DNA from: Myxococcus xanthus
GTDB taxonomy: Bacteria > Myxococcota > Myxococcia > Myxococcales > Myxococcaceae
Direction of reading: 5' to 3'
NCBI RefSeq assembly: GCF_013116825.1
Contig: NZ_JABFNS010000017.1
Location: forward strand, 19,871 to 83,870
Length of the DNA: 64,000 nt
Shown piece after piece: positions 1 through 7,510 of the stretch. A program made the position numbers and the translations under genes. The number at the start of each line of letters is the position of its first letter. Position 1 is the stretch's first letter. The notes under the pieces were generated by a model. The model had not been told where the DNA came from. It saw only the letters and a program-made list of their open reading frames with translations, and made no database searches.

Positions 1-143
1 TCCATGGCGTCCTCCTCGGAGCCGCACATGCGCAGGCCAAAGCGGTAGACCTGCTTCTCGTGGCGGGCGAGGACCTCGTCCAGGGCCTTGTCGTCGCCAG
101 CGCGCGCGGCCTCCATCAACTGCTCATCGGTTCGCGTCGACAT
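1..143 (-). CDS. ECF-type RNA polymerase sigma factor, N-terminal fragment (runs off the window)
   Basis: Only the first 47 residues are inside the window. Read leftward from ATG at 143, the protein begins MSTRTDEQLMEAARAGDDKA and continues through HEKQVYRFGLRMCGSEEDA. This is the start of sigma70 region 2: an acidic helix, then the core-binding helix, then the usual sEEDA(e)D segment. By family it would recruit core RNA polymerase to stress-type promoters. It lies 84 bases downstream of the porin-like gene on the same strand, so it may close the same transcription unit. Region 4 cannot be seen, so ECF rather than a longer sigma70 is inferred from the short N-terminus. Confidence 0.75.
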   Translation of the reverse strand, partial: MSTRTDEQLMEAARAGDDKALDEVLARHEKQVYRFGLRMCGSEEDAM

Positions 144-227
144 CCGCCCTTCGCCTCCTCATCGGAAGAACGCCCAGCCACCAGGATGCCTTCCTGGATG
201 GCGCCAGGAGGTTACATCGCGCAATAC

Positions 228-1313
228 CTAGCGTCGGTGCTGAAGTGACAGGCCGAGTTGACCTCCGGACGCGCCGTGCCCGGGAGGCCGCCAGCTCCCG
301 CCCAGGGTGGCGCGAAGCGCCTGCCGGCGGAGATACCAGCTGAGCCCGGCATCCAGCCGCGCCCCGCCCGGGGCATCCGCCAGGGCGCCGCCCGAGACTC
401 GCGCCACCAGCGCCCACGGCTCGAGCACCGTGCCCCCCGGCCCTGGCAGGTTGAGGCCCGCGCGGACGTGGGCGAGCAGCGCGTGTCCCCGGGGGGAGGC
501 CACCTGGTGGAGCTCGGCCGAGAGCACCAGCGGGCGCAGGCGCAGGAGCGCGTCCACGCCCCAGGAGCGTGCGTCGCCCCCGGGCTCCGTGCTCCCTTGC
601 AGGGCCAGGGTGAGGCCCGGACGAAGGCCGAAGTCATTCATAGGCAGGCTGAGGGAATACGTCTCCGCCTCGGGCGTGCCCAGGGTGAGCGCGGCGCGGG
701 CCACGAGCAGGGGTGGTCGCCACGCCCCCTCCGGCCCGGGGCGGTACACCACCACGCCCGAATCATAGCGCAAGCTCCAGCCCTCACCGCGGAGCAGGCC
801 CCCCACGTCCACTCCCGGTGCGCGCCCCGACTCCGTCCCGGTGAGGTGCTCGCGCAGGGGGCCTTGCGTGATGGCCTTGTCCAGCGAGTCCACCTCGAAG
901 CCACTGGTGAGGTTCTCCCGGCCCACCTGCGGACGGAACAGGCCCACGCTGAGCCAGGCGTGCTGGGGCAGCACGGTGAAGGTGACGCTGGCCTCGTGGA
1001 GGGCCAGCGGCGGCCCCTGAAGCGGACCGGGCAGGAGGACGAGCCGATCGAACGACACCTCCAGTCCGCCCCGCACCCACGGTGACCCGGTCAGGTGGAG
1101 GCCTACCCGCCCACGTCGCAGGCTCACGGCGGCGGCGCCCGGGTCGCTCAGCCCCTGGTCGATTCGGACCTGGAGCGCCTCCCTGATTTCCAGCCGCGGC
1201 CCCTCCTCCACCACCTCCTCTGCCCGGCCCGGCCGCGCCAGGCCGGTCAGGGCCACCAGGCAGAGGGACAGCACGGTCCGCGTCCCGCGCGTCGCGCGCT
1301 CCATGGGGGCCAC
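228..1313 (-). CDS. secreted outer-membrane beta-barrel (porin-like) protein
   Basis: A 361-residue protein read from GTG at 1313, or from ATG at 1304 if the M at residue 4 is used. It opens with a charged n-region, a hydrophobic stretch ending LARPGRA and then EE, which fits a Sec signal peptide. The mature part has alternating hydrophobic and polar strands, many Gly/Leu/Arg turns and the segments VGLFRPQVGRENLTSG and SLRYDSGVVVYRPG. These resemble phosphate-selective porin O/P-type proteins, although the match is by pattern only. It starts 6 bases after the DsrE-like gene and probably shares its message. That context suggests passage of small sulfur anions through the outer membrane, which is an inference. 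Confidence 0.55.
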   Translation of the reverse strand: MAPMERATRGTRTVLSLCLVALTGLARPGRAEEVVEEGPRLEIREALQVRIDQGLSDPGAAAVSLRRGRVGLHLTGSPWVRGGLEVSFDRLVLLPGPLQGPPLALHEASVTFTVLPQHAWLSVGLFRPQVGRENLTSGFEVDSLDKAITQGPLREHLTGTESGRAPGVDVGGLLRGEGWSLRYDSGVVVYRPGPEGAWRPPLLVARAALTLGTPEAETYSLSLPMNDFGLRPGLTLALQGSTEPGGDARSWGVDALLRLRPLVLSAELHQVASPRGHALLAHVRAGLNLPGPGGTVLEPWALVARVSGGALADAPGGARLDAGLSWYLRRQALRATLGGSWRPPGHGASGGQLGLSLQHRR

Positions 1314-1319
1314 GACTCG

Positions 1320-1781
1320 CTAGTAGCGGATGACCTGGTAGCCCTCGGCCACCAGCCGCGACAGCTCCGCCACGCCGTCGTCCACCACGTCGGCCTGGGG
1401 CTGGAGCGCCTTCGGGTCAATGCCAAACTTCTTCAGCGCGGTGCCGCACGCCACCAGCCGCACGCCAGCGGCCTTCGCCGCCTGGGCCGCCTCGCGGACC
1501 TCCGCCGGAACGGCCTTCACCGTCGGGTCCAGCGCCACCACCGCGCGGCCGTAGGTGAGCCACACCACGTCCGAGAGGTAGCCCGACTCCTTGGCGTTCT
1601 TCACGTGACGGAGGGAGCTGGAGAGGGTGCCCAGGTCCTCCAGGCCCGTGGTGGCCACGAAGACGAGCTTGCCCTGGCGAGCGGGCACCTCCTTCTTCGC
1701 GGGCTGGGACGGCGGCGCGGCGAACGAGGCCAGGGGCGCGGTGACGAGCGAGATGACGAGCAACGACAGGATGCGATTCAT
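1320..1781 (-). CDS. secreted DsrE/DsrF-like protein
   Basis: The 153-residue protein starts at MNRILSLLVISLVT (ATG 1781). This choice gives a clean signal peptide ending in APLASFA-AP, whereas the longer frame upstream only adds low-complexity sequence. The mature domain reads GKLVFVATTGLEDLGTLSSS and then AGVRLVACGTALKKFGID, the alpha/beta sulfurtransferase-like fold of DsrE. The single Cys in VACGTA sits where DsrE-family proteins often carry the persulfide-accepting Cys. It lies between a YeiH/PSE-type exporter and a porin-like gene in the leftward sulfur run, so a periplasmic sulfane-sulfur role is likely but unproven. Confidence 0.75.
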   Translation of the reverse strand: MNRILSLLVISLVTAPLASFAAPPSQPAKKEVPARQGKLVFVATTGLEDLGTLSSSLRHVKNAKESGYLSDVVWLTYGRAVVALDPTVKAVPAEVREAAQAAKAAGVRLVACGTALKKFGIDPKALQPQADVVDDGVAELSRLVAEGYQVIRY

Positions 1782-1824
1782 CTGGATGGACTCCGAAGTG
1801 GTTCGAGGAAGACGGGTTCGAGGA

Positions 1825-2901
1825 CTACTGGATGGACAGCACATGGATGAGCCCCCAGGCGGCCAGCGCCAGGGCGGCGAAGCCAACGAGGCCCGCGTAG
1901 ACGACCCGCATGCCCGCGCGGCGGACCATGCTCAGGTGGGTGCCAAGCCCCATGGCCGCCATGGCCATCACCATGAGGAAGACGCTGGCGGTGGAGAGCC
2001 ACGCCTTGGCGGCGGCGGGCACCACGCCCACCGTGCCCAGCACGCCCACCGCGAGGAAGCCGATGACGAACCACGGGATGGGCGGCTCCTTCAGCGAGTA
2101 GCGCACCTGCCCGCCCGCGCCGGAGACCAGCCCCAGCACCACGAGCGCGGGGGCCAGCAGCACCACGCGGGTGAGCTTGACCAGCGTGCCCAGGTCCCCG
2201 GCGGAGGTGCCCCAGGTGAAGGCCGCGGCCATGACCTGCGCCACCTCATGCAACGTGGCGCCCGACAGGATGGCGAGCTGCGCGGTGCTCAGCCCCAGCA
2301 GCGGCCCCACGAAGACGTAGAAGAGGACGCCCACCGTGCCCAGGATTCCGCACAGCCCCACCGCCAGCGTGGTGTCCTCCTCCTCCGCGCGGGTGACGGA
2401 GCTGGCGGCCACCACCGCGCTGGCGCCACAGATGGAAGTCCCCACCGCCAGCAGCGTGCCCAGCTTCTCCGGCACGCCGAAGCGCTTCGTCACCCAGCGG
2501 ATGCCCAGAATGCCGCCGACGATGACGGCCAGGGCCAGCAGCAGCACGCGTGGGCCCACCTTCGCCACCAACCCGAAGTCGAGCCGCGCGCCCATCAGCA
2601 CGATGCCCAACCGCAGCACCGTGCGCGCCGAGTAGCGCGTGCCCTCCATCAGGCTGGGCGCCAGCCCCAGGGCCGTGCGCAGTGAGATGCCAATCAGCAG
2701 GGCCACCGTGAGGGGCCCCACCACCTTGAGGCCGGGGAGCGTGGCCAGCCCGTAGCTGACCACCGCCAGTGATGCGGCGAGCCCGAGCCCCGGCAGTCGC
2801 CGGCGCCAGGGGCCCCCAGGCGGAGGCGCGGAGGAAGTCGAGTTGGAAGCGGCGAGAGGTGCGGTCATTTCGGGGGGACGGTGGGGGGAAGTCGCGCTCA
2901 C
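1825..2901 (-). CDS. YeiH/PSE-family (putative sulfate exporter) membrane protein
   Basis: A 358-residue protein with about nine or ten hydrophobic segments. The family signature runs through GLKVVGPLTVALLIGISLRT, LRLGIVLMGARLDF, VGTSICGASAVVAAS and LSGATLHEVAQVMAA. The last two contain the polar breaks typical of the UPF0324/YeiH (PSE) group. The ATG at 2901 overlaps the stop of the SoxB-like gene by four bases (ATGA), which supports this start and translational coupling. The first 30 residues are Ser/Pro-rich and cytoplasmic. Family members are tentatively linked to export of sulfite, sulfate or other organic anions. The neighbourhood agrees with a sulfur anion, but the substrate is an inference. 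Confidence 0.85.
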   Translation of the reverse strand: MSATSPHRPPEMTAPLAASNSTSSAPPPGGPWRRRLPGLGLAASLAVVSYGLATLPGLKVVGPLTVALLIGISLRTALGLAPSLMEGTRYSARTVLRLGIVLMGARLDFGLVAKVGPRVLLLALAVIVGGILGIRWVTKRFGVPEKLGTLLAVGTSICGASAVVAASSVTRAEEEDTTLAVGLCGILGTVGVLFYVFVGPLLGLSTAQLAILSGATLHEVAQVMAAAFTWGTSAGDLGTLVKLTRVVLLAPALVVLGLVSGAGGQVRYSLKEPPIPWFVIGFLAVGVLGTVGVVPAAAKAWLSTASVFLMVMAMAAMGLGTHLSMVRRAGMRVVYAGLVGFAALALAAWGLIHVLSIQ

Positions 2902-4499
2902 GGTTGAACCTGCTGGGTGCGGAGCACGGCCGGCAGGTCCTCGCCCACCGCGCGGCCCTCCAGAGACGCACTCAGTCGCGGCTTGCCGGCGAGGAAGCGG
3001 CGCACGGCCTCGTGCGCGTCCACGTCGAGCACCCGCGGGTCCTGGACGCCGGGGATACGGCAGAGCATGTCCGGCGAGTCCCCTTCCCGCTCACAGGCCG
3101 TCACGGTGTAGAGGCGCTCGTCCACCACCGGCTCGCCAGCGACCTCCAGGGAGAGGAGGCGCTGCCCCTTGGGGGCCTCCGAGCGGAAGCGCACCGTCAT
3201 CCCCGAGGGGCGCGGCAGCCACCCGCCGAAGCGCTTCTCCGGGTCCTTCGCGAAGACGTTCTCCAGCTCCTGCTCCCAGAAGGCGCGAAGCTGACGGCCA
3301 CTCACCTTGCCCGTCTTCAGCTTGTTGGTGATGGGAAAGAAGTTCCACAGGTCCGCCTCGCGCACGGGCCCGGGCAGCAGCGGCGTGCCGAAGCGGAAGC
3401 CGTTGGAGAGGCCAATCTCCGTCCCGCCAGCGGCGCGGATGGCGTCAGCCAGCACGTTGTCCAGCGGGTTCTCCACCACCGCATAGCGCGCGAGCGTCAC
3501 GTCGGTGTGCCCCACCGGCGAGGACAGCTGTTCGTCATAAGGCGCGAGCGCGGCGTCCACGAGCCGCGCCATCTCCGGGTCTTCGGGGAAGCGCGACGCG
3601 GTCAGCTCGATGAGCTCCCAGCGGCGGTCCACCACCTTCCCGTCCTCCAGCCACAAGTCCAACCGGCCGAGGAAGGAGCCGAAGGCGCCGGGCTCCACCA
3701 CCCAGCTTCCAGCCTGCTCGATGGGGACATAGGTGCGCTCATGCGTGTCACTGGACAGATGGGCGTCCACGCCAGACACCCGGGCGGCGATGCCCACGGC
3801 CTTGGCGAGCCCTACGTGCGACATCAAGAGCACCACCTGGGCGCCCTCGCGCTCGCGCACCTCGCGCACCAGCTCCGGCAGCGCCTCCGGGCCGTCGTAG
3901 CGCAGCCCCTTGCTGTACCCCGGGGGCTGACGGCGCGGGACGTCCGGGTCGGTGAAGCCCACCACGGCCACCTTCACCCCGCCCACCTCCTTCACCAGGT
4001 ACGGCGGGAAGAGCCGTTCACCGCTGGCCGCATCACGCAGGTTGGCAGCGAAGAGCGGGTGCTTCAGCTCACGGGCGCGCTGGCGCAGCACCGCGGGGCC
4101 GTACACCACCTCCCAGTTGCCGGGCACCGCGCCGTCCAGGCCGAGCGCATTGAGCGGTTCGATGAGGGCGCCGCCCTCGGTGAGGGCAGCCGCGCCCGAG
4201 CCTTGAATCGTGTCGCCGGCGTCGAGCACCAGCACGTCACCGCCGCGCTCGGCCCGGATCTGTTGGATGGCGGCGGCGACGCGGGCGAAGCCACCCGCCA
4301 TCTCGATGCGCTCCTTCCCATCGCGCCAGAAGAGTTCCGGGTGGGCGCGCATCTGCGCATGCAGGTCCGCCACGTAGAGGACGGTGAGCTGCTGACGCTG
4401 GGGCGTCGGAGCGCTGGCGGTGGCCGGCGGCCGGGGTGAAGCACAGCCGGAGGCCAGGACGAGCAGCGCGCCGAGCGCGGATAGGAGACGGGACATCAT
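2898..4499 (-). CDS. 5'-nucleotidase-family lipoprotein, SoxB-like
   Basis: A 533-residue protein starting at tandem ATGs (4499/4496) behind an AAGGTG Shine-Dalgarno. MMSRLLSALGALLVLASGC ends in a lipobox. The metallophosphoesterase domain shows LTVLYVADLHAQ, DVLVLDAGDTIQGSG, GNWEVVYG, LLMSHVGLAK and SSDTHERT, all metal-binding blocks. The C-terminal 5'-nucleotidase domain has DNVLADAIRAAGGTE and LSNGFRFGTPL. GNWE-VYG in place of the usual GNHEFD of nucleotidases is the form found in SoxB, the thiosulfohydrolase that releases sulfate from a protein-bound sulfane. Together with rhodanese, DsrE, YeeE and PSE neighbours this favours a sulfur hydrolase over nucleotide scavenging. No soxYZ, soxA or soxX is in the window. 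Confidence 0.8.
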   Translation of the reverse strand: MMSRLLSALGALLVLASGCASPRPPATASAPTPQRQQLTVLYVADLHAQMRAHPELFWRDGKERIEMAGGFARVAAAIQQIRAERGGDVLVLDAGDTIQGSGAAALTEGGALIEPLNALGLDGAVPGNWEVVYGPAVLRQRARELKHPLFAANLRDAASGERLFPPYLVKEVGGVKVAVVGFTDPDVPRRQPPGYSKGLRYDGPEALPELVREVREREGAQVVLLMSHVGLAKAVGIAARVSGVDAHLSSDTHERTYVPIEQAGSWVVEPGAFGSFLGRLDLWLEDGKVVDRRWELIELTASRFPEDPEMARLVDAALAPYDEQLSSPVGHTDVTLARYAVVENPLDNVLADAIRAAGGTEIGLSNGFRFGTPLLPGPVREADLWNFFPITNKLKTGKVSGRQLRAFWEQELENVFAKDPEKRFGGWLPRPSGMTVRFRSEAPKGQRLLSLEVAGEPVVDERLYTVTACEREGDSPDMLCRIPGVQDPRVLDVDAHEAVRRFLAGKPRLSASLEGRAVGEDLPAVLRTQQVQP

Positions 4500-4595
4500 G
4501 GAGCACCTTGCGAGGGGTGAATGAGACAGCGGAGATGACACGAGGTACGCCGCGCGAAGTTCCCGGACGGCGGCTCACCTCGAACACCTCGCGCA

Positions 4596-4952
4596 TCACC
4601 TCCACGTCGACATGGAGCCGAGATTGAAGACGTCCTGGAACCCCTGCTCCTTCAACAGGCGCTCGGCACGGCCGCTGCGCGCGCCACTGCGGCAGTAGAC
4701 CACCAGGGGCGTCTGCTGCGAGCCAAGCTCTCCGAACCGCCGTGCCAGTTCATCCACCGGGATGTTCACCGCGCCAGGAATGTGACCGGCGGCGAACTCC
4801 TCGGGCGTGCGGACATCCACCAACGTGGCGCCCGCCTCCACCCTGCGGCGGGCCTCGGCCCCCGCCGCGGCGTCACCTGGACGCGAGCGCGTACAAGCGG
4901 TGAAGACGAGACCCATGAACACGACGGCGATGACGACGAAAATGACCTTCAT
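4596..4952 (-). CDS. lipid-anchored single-domain rhodanese
   Basis: The 118-residue protein starts at MKVIFVVIAVVFMGLVF (ATG 4952). The FTAC lipobox around residue 19 predicts a lipoprotein or a membrane-tethered periplasmic protein. The rhodanese domain is complete: TLVDVRTPEEFAAGHIPGAV, then the active-site loop VVYCRSGARSGRA with catalytic Cys, then the closing segment LKEQGFQDVFNLG. A six-residue CRSGAR loop fits a sulfane-sulfur transferase rather than a Cdc25-type phosphatase. It sits between the anti-sigma gene (212-base gap) and the SoxB-like gene. It could pass sulfane sulfur to or from those periplasmic partners. Confidence 0.9.
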   Translation of the reverse strand: MKVIFVVIAVVFMGLVFTACTRSRPGDAAAGAEARRRVEAGATLVDVRTPEEFAAGHIPGAVNIPVDELARRFGELGSQQTPLVVYCRSGARSGRAERLLKEQGFQDVFNLGSMSTWR

Positions 4953-5164
4953 GGCGCGGCTCCAAGCGACACCGGGGGCCACTGGCCCCCGGGAAGTGCG
5001 TACAGCCTGGTGAGAGCCGTGGCGACGGCCAGAGGATTCACCGCCTGCCCCGCCCGGCCGCCCGGCCGCGACAAGGGCACGCAGGCGCGCGCACTCCCGG
5101 CGCCCCCAACAGCCGGCGGGGACGGTCCCGCCGCCGCTTCCGGAAGGGCCCCGCCCCAGCCGCC

Positions 5165-5926
5165 TCAGGGAGAGAGGCGGGCCAGCGCGGCCAGGAGCAC
5201 CGCGGGCTCCAGTTCGGAGACGGCCAGCGCGGCCCGCTCGCCCACACCGGGCAGCACGCAGATGCGCTCGCCCACGGGCCCTTGCGTGCACCGAGGCCCG
5301 TCACCAGCGAAGCGGGCCGCCTCCTGCGCCGCCGCCGAGCCCGGCAGGGGGAGGAAGAGCGTCATCGCCTTGCCCCCCTCGTGCCGATACAGCAACGAGG
5401 CGGAGAGCTTTCCATGCAACCGGCAGCGACGGGCCCCCAGCAGCGTCGCGCCTGGCACCACCGGCACATCCACCGGATAGCCCACCTCCTGCTCCACCCA
5501 CGCCTTCACCTCGGCCGGGTCGGAGGACTCGAACTCACAGGGGGCGATCCGGGAGAAGGCCTTGAGGTGGTGCCGCTCGAGGTCCATCGCCAGCGCCTCG
5601 TTCATGCCGCTGGGCCATGACGTCCAGAGGACTCCCACCGACGCGAGCACCGCGGCCACGCCCGCCGCCAGCCTCCGCGTGGGGAAGAGCCTCCGGGGGC
5701 GCGGCGCCAACCGCGTGACACGCTCCGCCAGCTCGGGCGGCACTCGCGGCTCCGCGGCGCCCTCCGCCCTGAGCGCCTGCCGCAGCGAGGCATAGCGGGC
5801 AGCCTCCCGGGCACAGCCCGGGCATCGGGGCAGGTGGTGCGCCACCGCCTGCTGCTCATGCGCCTGGACCTCACCGTCGAACCACGCGGAGAGACGCTCC
5901 TGCCACTGGGGGCTACAGGCTTCCAT
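5165..5926 (-). CDS. anti-sigma factor with zinc-binding N-terminus and one membrane span
   Basis: A 253-residue protein. Its N-terminus carries the anti-sigma zinc-finger pattern AVAHHLPRCPGCAREAA (HxxxCxxC), with a leading His/Glu helix. This is the domain that clamps ECF sigma factors. A single hydrophobic segment (LAAGVAAVLASVGVLW, about residues 87-102) would place the remaining 150 residues in the periplasm, where Cys pairs (PCEF, RRCRL, PRCTQ, RICVL) could sense redox or sulfur state. The ATG lies inside the end of the upstream sigma gene (14-base overlap), the classical sigma/anti-sigma arrangement. The stimulus is not visible from sequence. Confidence 0.85.
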   Translation of the reverse strand: MEACSPQWQERLSAWFDGEVQAHEQQAVAHHLPRCPGCAREAARYASLRQALRAEGAAEPRVPPELAERVTRLAPRPRRLFPTRRLAAGVAAVLASVGVLWTSWPSGMNEALAMDLERHHLKAFSRIAPCEFESSDPAEVKAWVEQEVGYPVDVPVVPGATLLGARRCRLHGKLSASLLYRHEGGKAMTLFLPLPGSAAAQEAARFAGDGPRCTQGPVGERICVLPGVGERAALAVSELEPAVLLAALARLSP

Positions 5927-6440
5927 GGACCTTCTCCTTCTCGAGGAAGTCGAGCATCGCCAGCCGCGCCCTCGCCAGCCGCGAGCGCACGGTGCCCACC
6001 GGGCAGCCCTGCACCTGAGCGATCTCCTCGTAGCTCAGCTCCTCGACTTCCCGCAGCCACAACGTGTCGCGCCACTCCGGCGCCAGGGAGTCGAGCGCCG
6101 CCTGCATCCCCGCACTCAAGGTGCGGGCATGCAGCTCCGCCTCCAGGTCCGCGGACGGCTCCGGAGGCAGCGCCCGGCCCAGCCCCCCCTCCAGCACCTC
6201 CAGGTGAGGCCGTAGCCCCCGGCGGGAGTTGAGGAACACGGTGCGCTGTACGGCGAGCAGCCAGGCCTTGAGGCGCTCGGTCTCCCGCAGCGCGCCGCGC
6301 TGCTCCAGGGCGCGCGCCAGCGTCTCCTGTACCAGGTCATCCGCCTCCGCGGCGCTGCCCGTCAACCGACGCCCCACCCGCCTCAAGACGGGCAGGTGCT
6401 CCAGGGCACGTTCAATGAAGGCGCGGGCGCTCACGGTCAT
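5913..6440 (-). CDS. ECF sigma factor
   Basis: A 175-residue protein with both ECF regions. Region 2 is seen in LRRVGRRLTGSAAEADDLVQ followed by ETLARALEQ. Region 4 is seen in LPEW-type LAPEWRDTLWLREVEELSY, then EEIAQVQGCPVGTVRSRLAR, the helix-turn-helix that reads the -35 element. It directly precedes and overlaps its likely inhibitor. Upstream on the same strand, 48 bases away, is the YeeE/YedE half gene, so the pair is embedded in the sulfur locus. A GGAAC-type element just upstream could be its own promoter. What releases it from the anti-sigma is unknown. Confidence 0.92.
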   Translation of the reverse strand: MTVSARAFIERALEHLPVLRRVGRRLTGSAAEADDLVQETLARALEQRGALRETERLKAWLLAVQRTVFLNSRRGLRPHLEVLEGGLGRALPPEPSADLEAELHARTLSAGMQAALDSLAPEWRDTLWLREVEELSYEEIAQVQGCPVGTVRSRLARARLAMLDFLEKEKVHGSL

Positions 6441-6442
6441 GA

Positions 6443-6470
6443 GGACACAATTTGGCGGGTGGAAGGTTCC
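6443..6470 (-). promoter_or_regulatory. possible ECF-type promoter upstream of the sigma gene
   Basis: Read leftward, GGAACC (6470-6465) and GTGTCC (6448-6443) are separated by 16 bases. This resembles the GGAAC...GTC form of many ECF-dependent promoters. The -10-like element ends only two bases before the sigma ATG, so a transcript from it would be leaderless or would need a slightly later start. That weakens the call. Confidence 0.3.
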
Positions 6471-6488
6471 CGGTGACGGACACGGGGC

Positions 6489-6959
6489 TTATTGAGCGGG
6501 CGTGGCGCCCACGCGCGGAGTCCCTGGACGCGGTGCCCCCACGCAGCTCCGCGCCTGAACCACCTGCGCGAGGTAGAAGCCCGCGAACATGGCGGGCACG
6601 AAGACAAGCAAGGGGAAGGCCCCGGTCGCCAGCGAGGTGAGCGCGGGACCGGGACAGTAGCCGCCCAGCCCCCAGCCCACGCCGAAGAGGGCCGAGCCCA
6701 CGAGGAGCTTCGCGTCCGGCTTGCTGGCGGGGAACGCGGGGAACTTGGTGGCGAACAGGGGCTGCGCGCGCCGGTGGATGAGGGGCCGCAGCGCCGCGTG
6801 AACGGCGATGGCGCCTCCCATCACGAACGCGAGCCGGTAGTCCCAGTCGCCTGCGATGTCGAGGAAGCCGAGGACGTTGGCCGGGTCTGTCATGCCGGCG
6901 AGGCCCAAGCCGAGGGCGAAGATGATGCCGCTGAGGAACGCACTGAGGGAGGTACGCAT
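6489..6959 (-). CDS. YeeE/YedE-family transporter half (C-terminal-type half, DUF6691-like)
   Basis: A 156-residue membrane protein with about four hydrophobic helices: LSAFLSGIIFALGLGLAGM, the YRLAFVMGGAIAVHAAL segment, LLVGSALFGVGWGLGGYC and FPLLVFVPAMFAGFYLAQ. The signature GYCPGPAL holds the conserved Cys that in the thiosulfate transporter TsuA/YeeE family lies in the pore. Full-length YeeE proteins carry two such Cys motifs in one chain. Here the other motif is in the neighbouring gene 11 bases upstream, so the two products probably assemble. The C-terminal tail (VGAPRPGTPRVGATPAQ) is Pro/Gly-rich and probably disordered. Confidence 0.9.
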   Translation of the reverse strand: MRTSLSAFLSGIIFALGLGLAGMTDPANVLGFLDIAGDWDYRLAFVMGGAIAVHAALRPLIHRRAQPLFATKFPAFPASKPDAKLLVGSALFGVGWGLGGYCPGPALTSLATGAFPLLVFVPAMFAGFYLAQVVQARSCVGAPRPGTPRVGATPAQ

Positions 6960-6970
6960 GGGGACTTTCT

Positions 6971-7396
6971 CTAGAGGACGTGCCGGACCAGGAAGACGGT
7001 GAGGACACCGGTGGCCATGAAGGTGAGTGTGGCGGAGATGGAGCGGACCGAGCCCCGGCTGATGCCGCAGACGCCGTGCCCGCTGGTGCAGCCGTTGCCC
7101 AGCCGCGAGCCGAACCCCACCAGCAGTCCGGCCCCCACCAGCAGCCAGAGGCCGCCCGCGCTCGGGGTCGAGGGCGCCGGGAAGGAGCCGGGGCGCACCC
7201 AGGCGAGCAGCAGGCCCCCGGAGAGCAGCCCGGCGAAGAAGAGCACGCGCCAGGCCACGTCACCGCGTACGGGGGCCAGCAGAGAGCCCACCACGCCGCT
7301 GATGCCGGCGACCCGGCCGTTGGCCAGGAGCAACAGGGAGGCGCTCAGCCCGATGAGGGCCCCGCCCAGGAGAGGAAGGAGGATGGAGGAAGTCAT
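6971..7396 (-). CDS. YeeE/YedE-family transporter half (N-terminal-type half)
   Basis: A 141-residue membrane protein with four hydrophobic helices. The diagnostic motif is [18 protein letters not shown], the Cys-containing pore motif of the YeeE/YedE (thiosulfate or other sulfur-compound uptake) family. It is the first gene of the leftward run and starts 114 bases from the divergent persulfide dioxygenase-like gene, sharing the repeat-rich region between them. With the next gene it makes a two-piece version of the single-chain family. Import of thiosulfate or a persulfide-type compound is the family expectation, and the exact substrate is inferred. Confidence 0.9.
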   Translation of the reverse strand: MTSSILLPLLGGALIGLSASLLLLANGRVAGISGVVGSLLAPVRGDVAWRVLFFAGLLSGGLLLAWVRPGSFPAPSTPSAGGLWLLVGAGLLVGFGSRLGNGCTSGHGVCGISRGSVRSISATLTFMATGVLTVFLVRHVL

Positions 7397-7424
7397 GTCG
7401 CGTGAGAGCCAGGCTCCAAAAAAA

Positions 7425-7469
7425 GGATTCAGCAGGGCCTGAGAACGGGATTCAGCAGGGCCTGAATCC
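7425..7469. promoter_or_regulatory. candidate operator: two direct copies of an 18-base element, one completed to a palindrome
   Basis: GGATTCAGCAGGGCCTGA occurs at 7425-7442 and again, perfectly, at 7448-7465, a 23-base period. The second copy continues to form GGATTCAG-N6-CTGAATCC (7448-7469), an inverted repeat with 8-base arms. It lies in the 114 bases between divergent YeeE-half and persulfide-dioxygenase-like genes. A homodimeric repressor or activator binding both promoters is the simplest reading. The regulator is not identified in the window. Confidence 0.6.
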
Positions 7470-7510
7470 TTCTTCCACGCCCCGGGCTCTCATGGACAGG
7501 AGGCTTCGAC

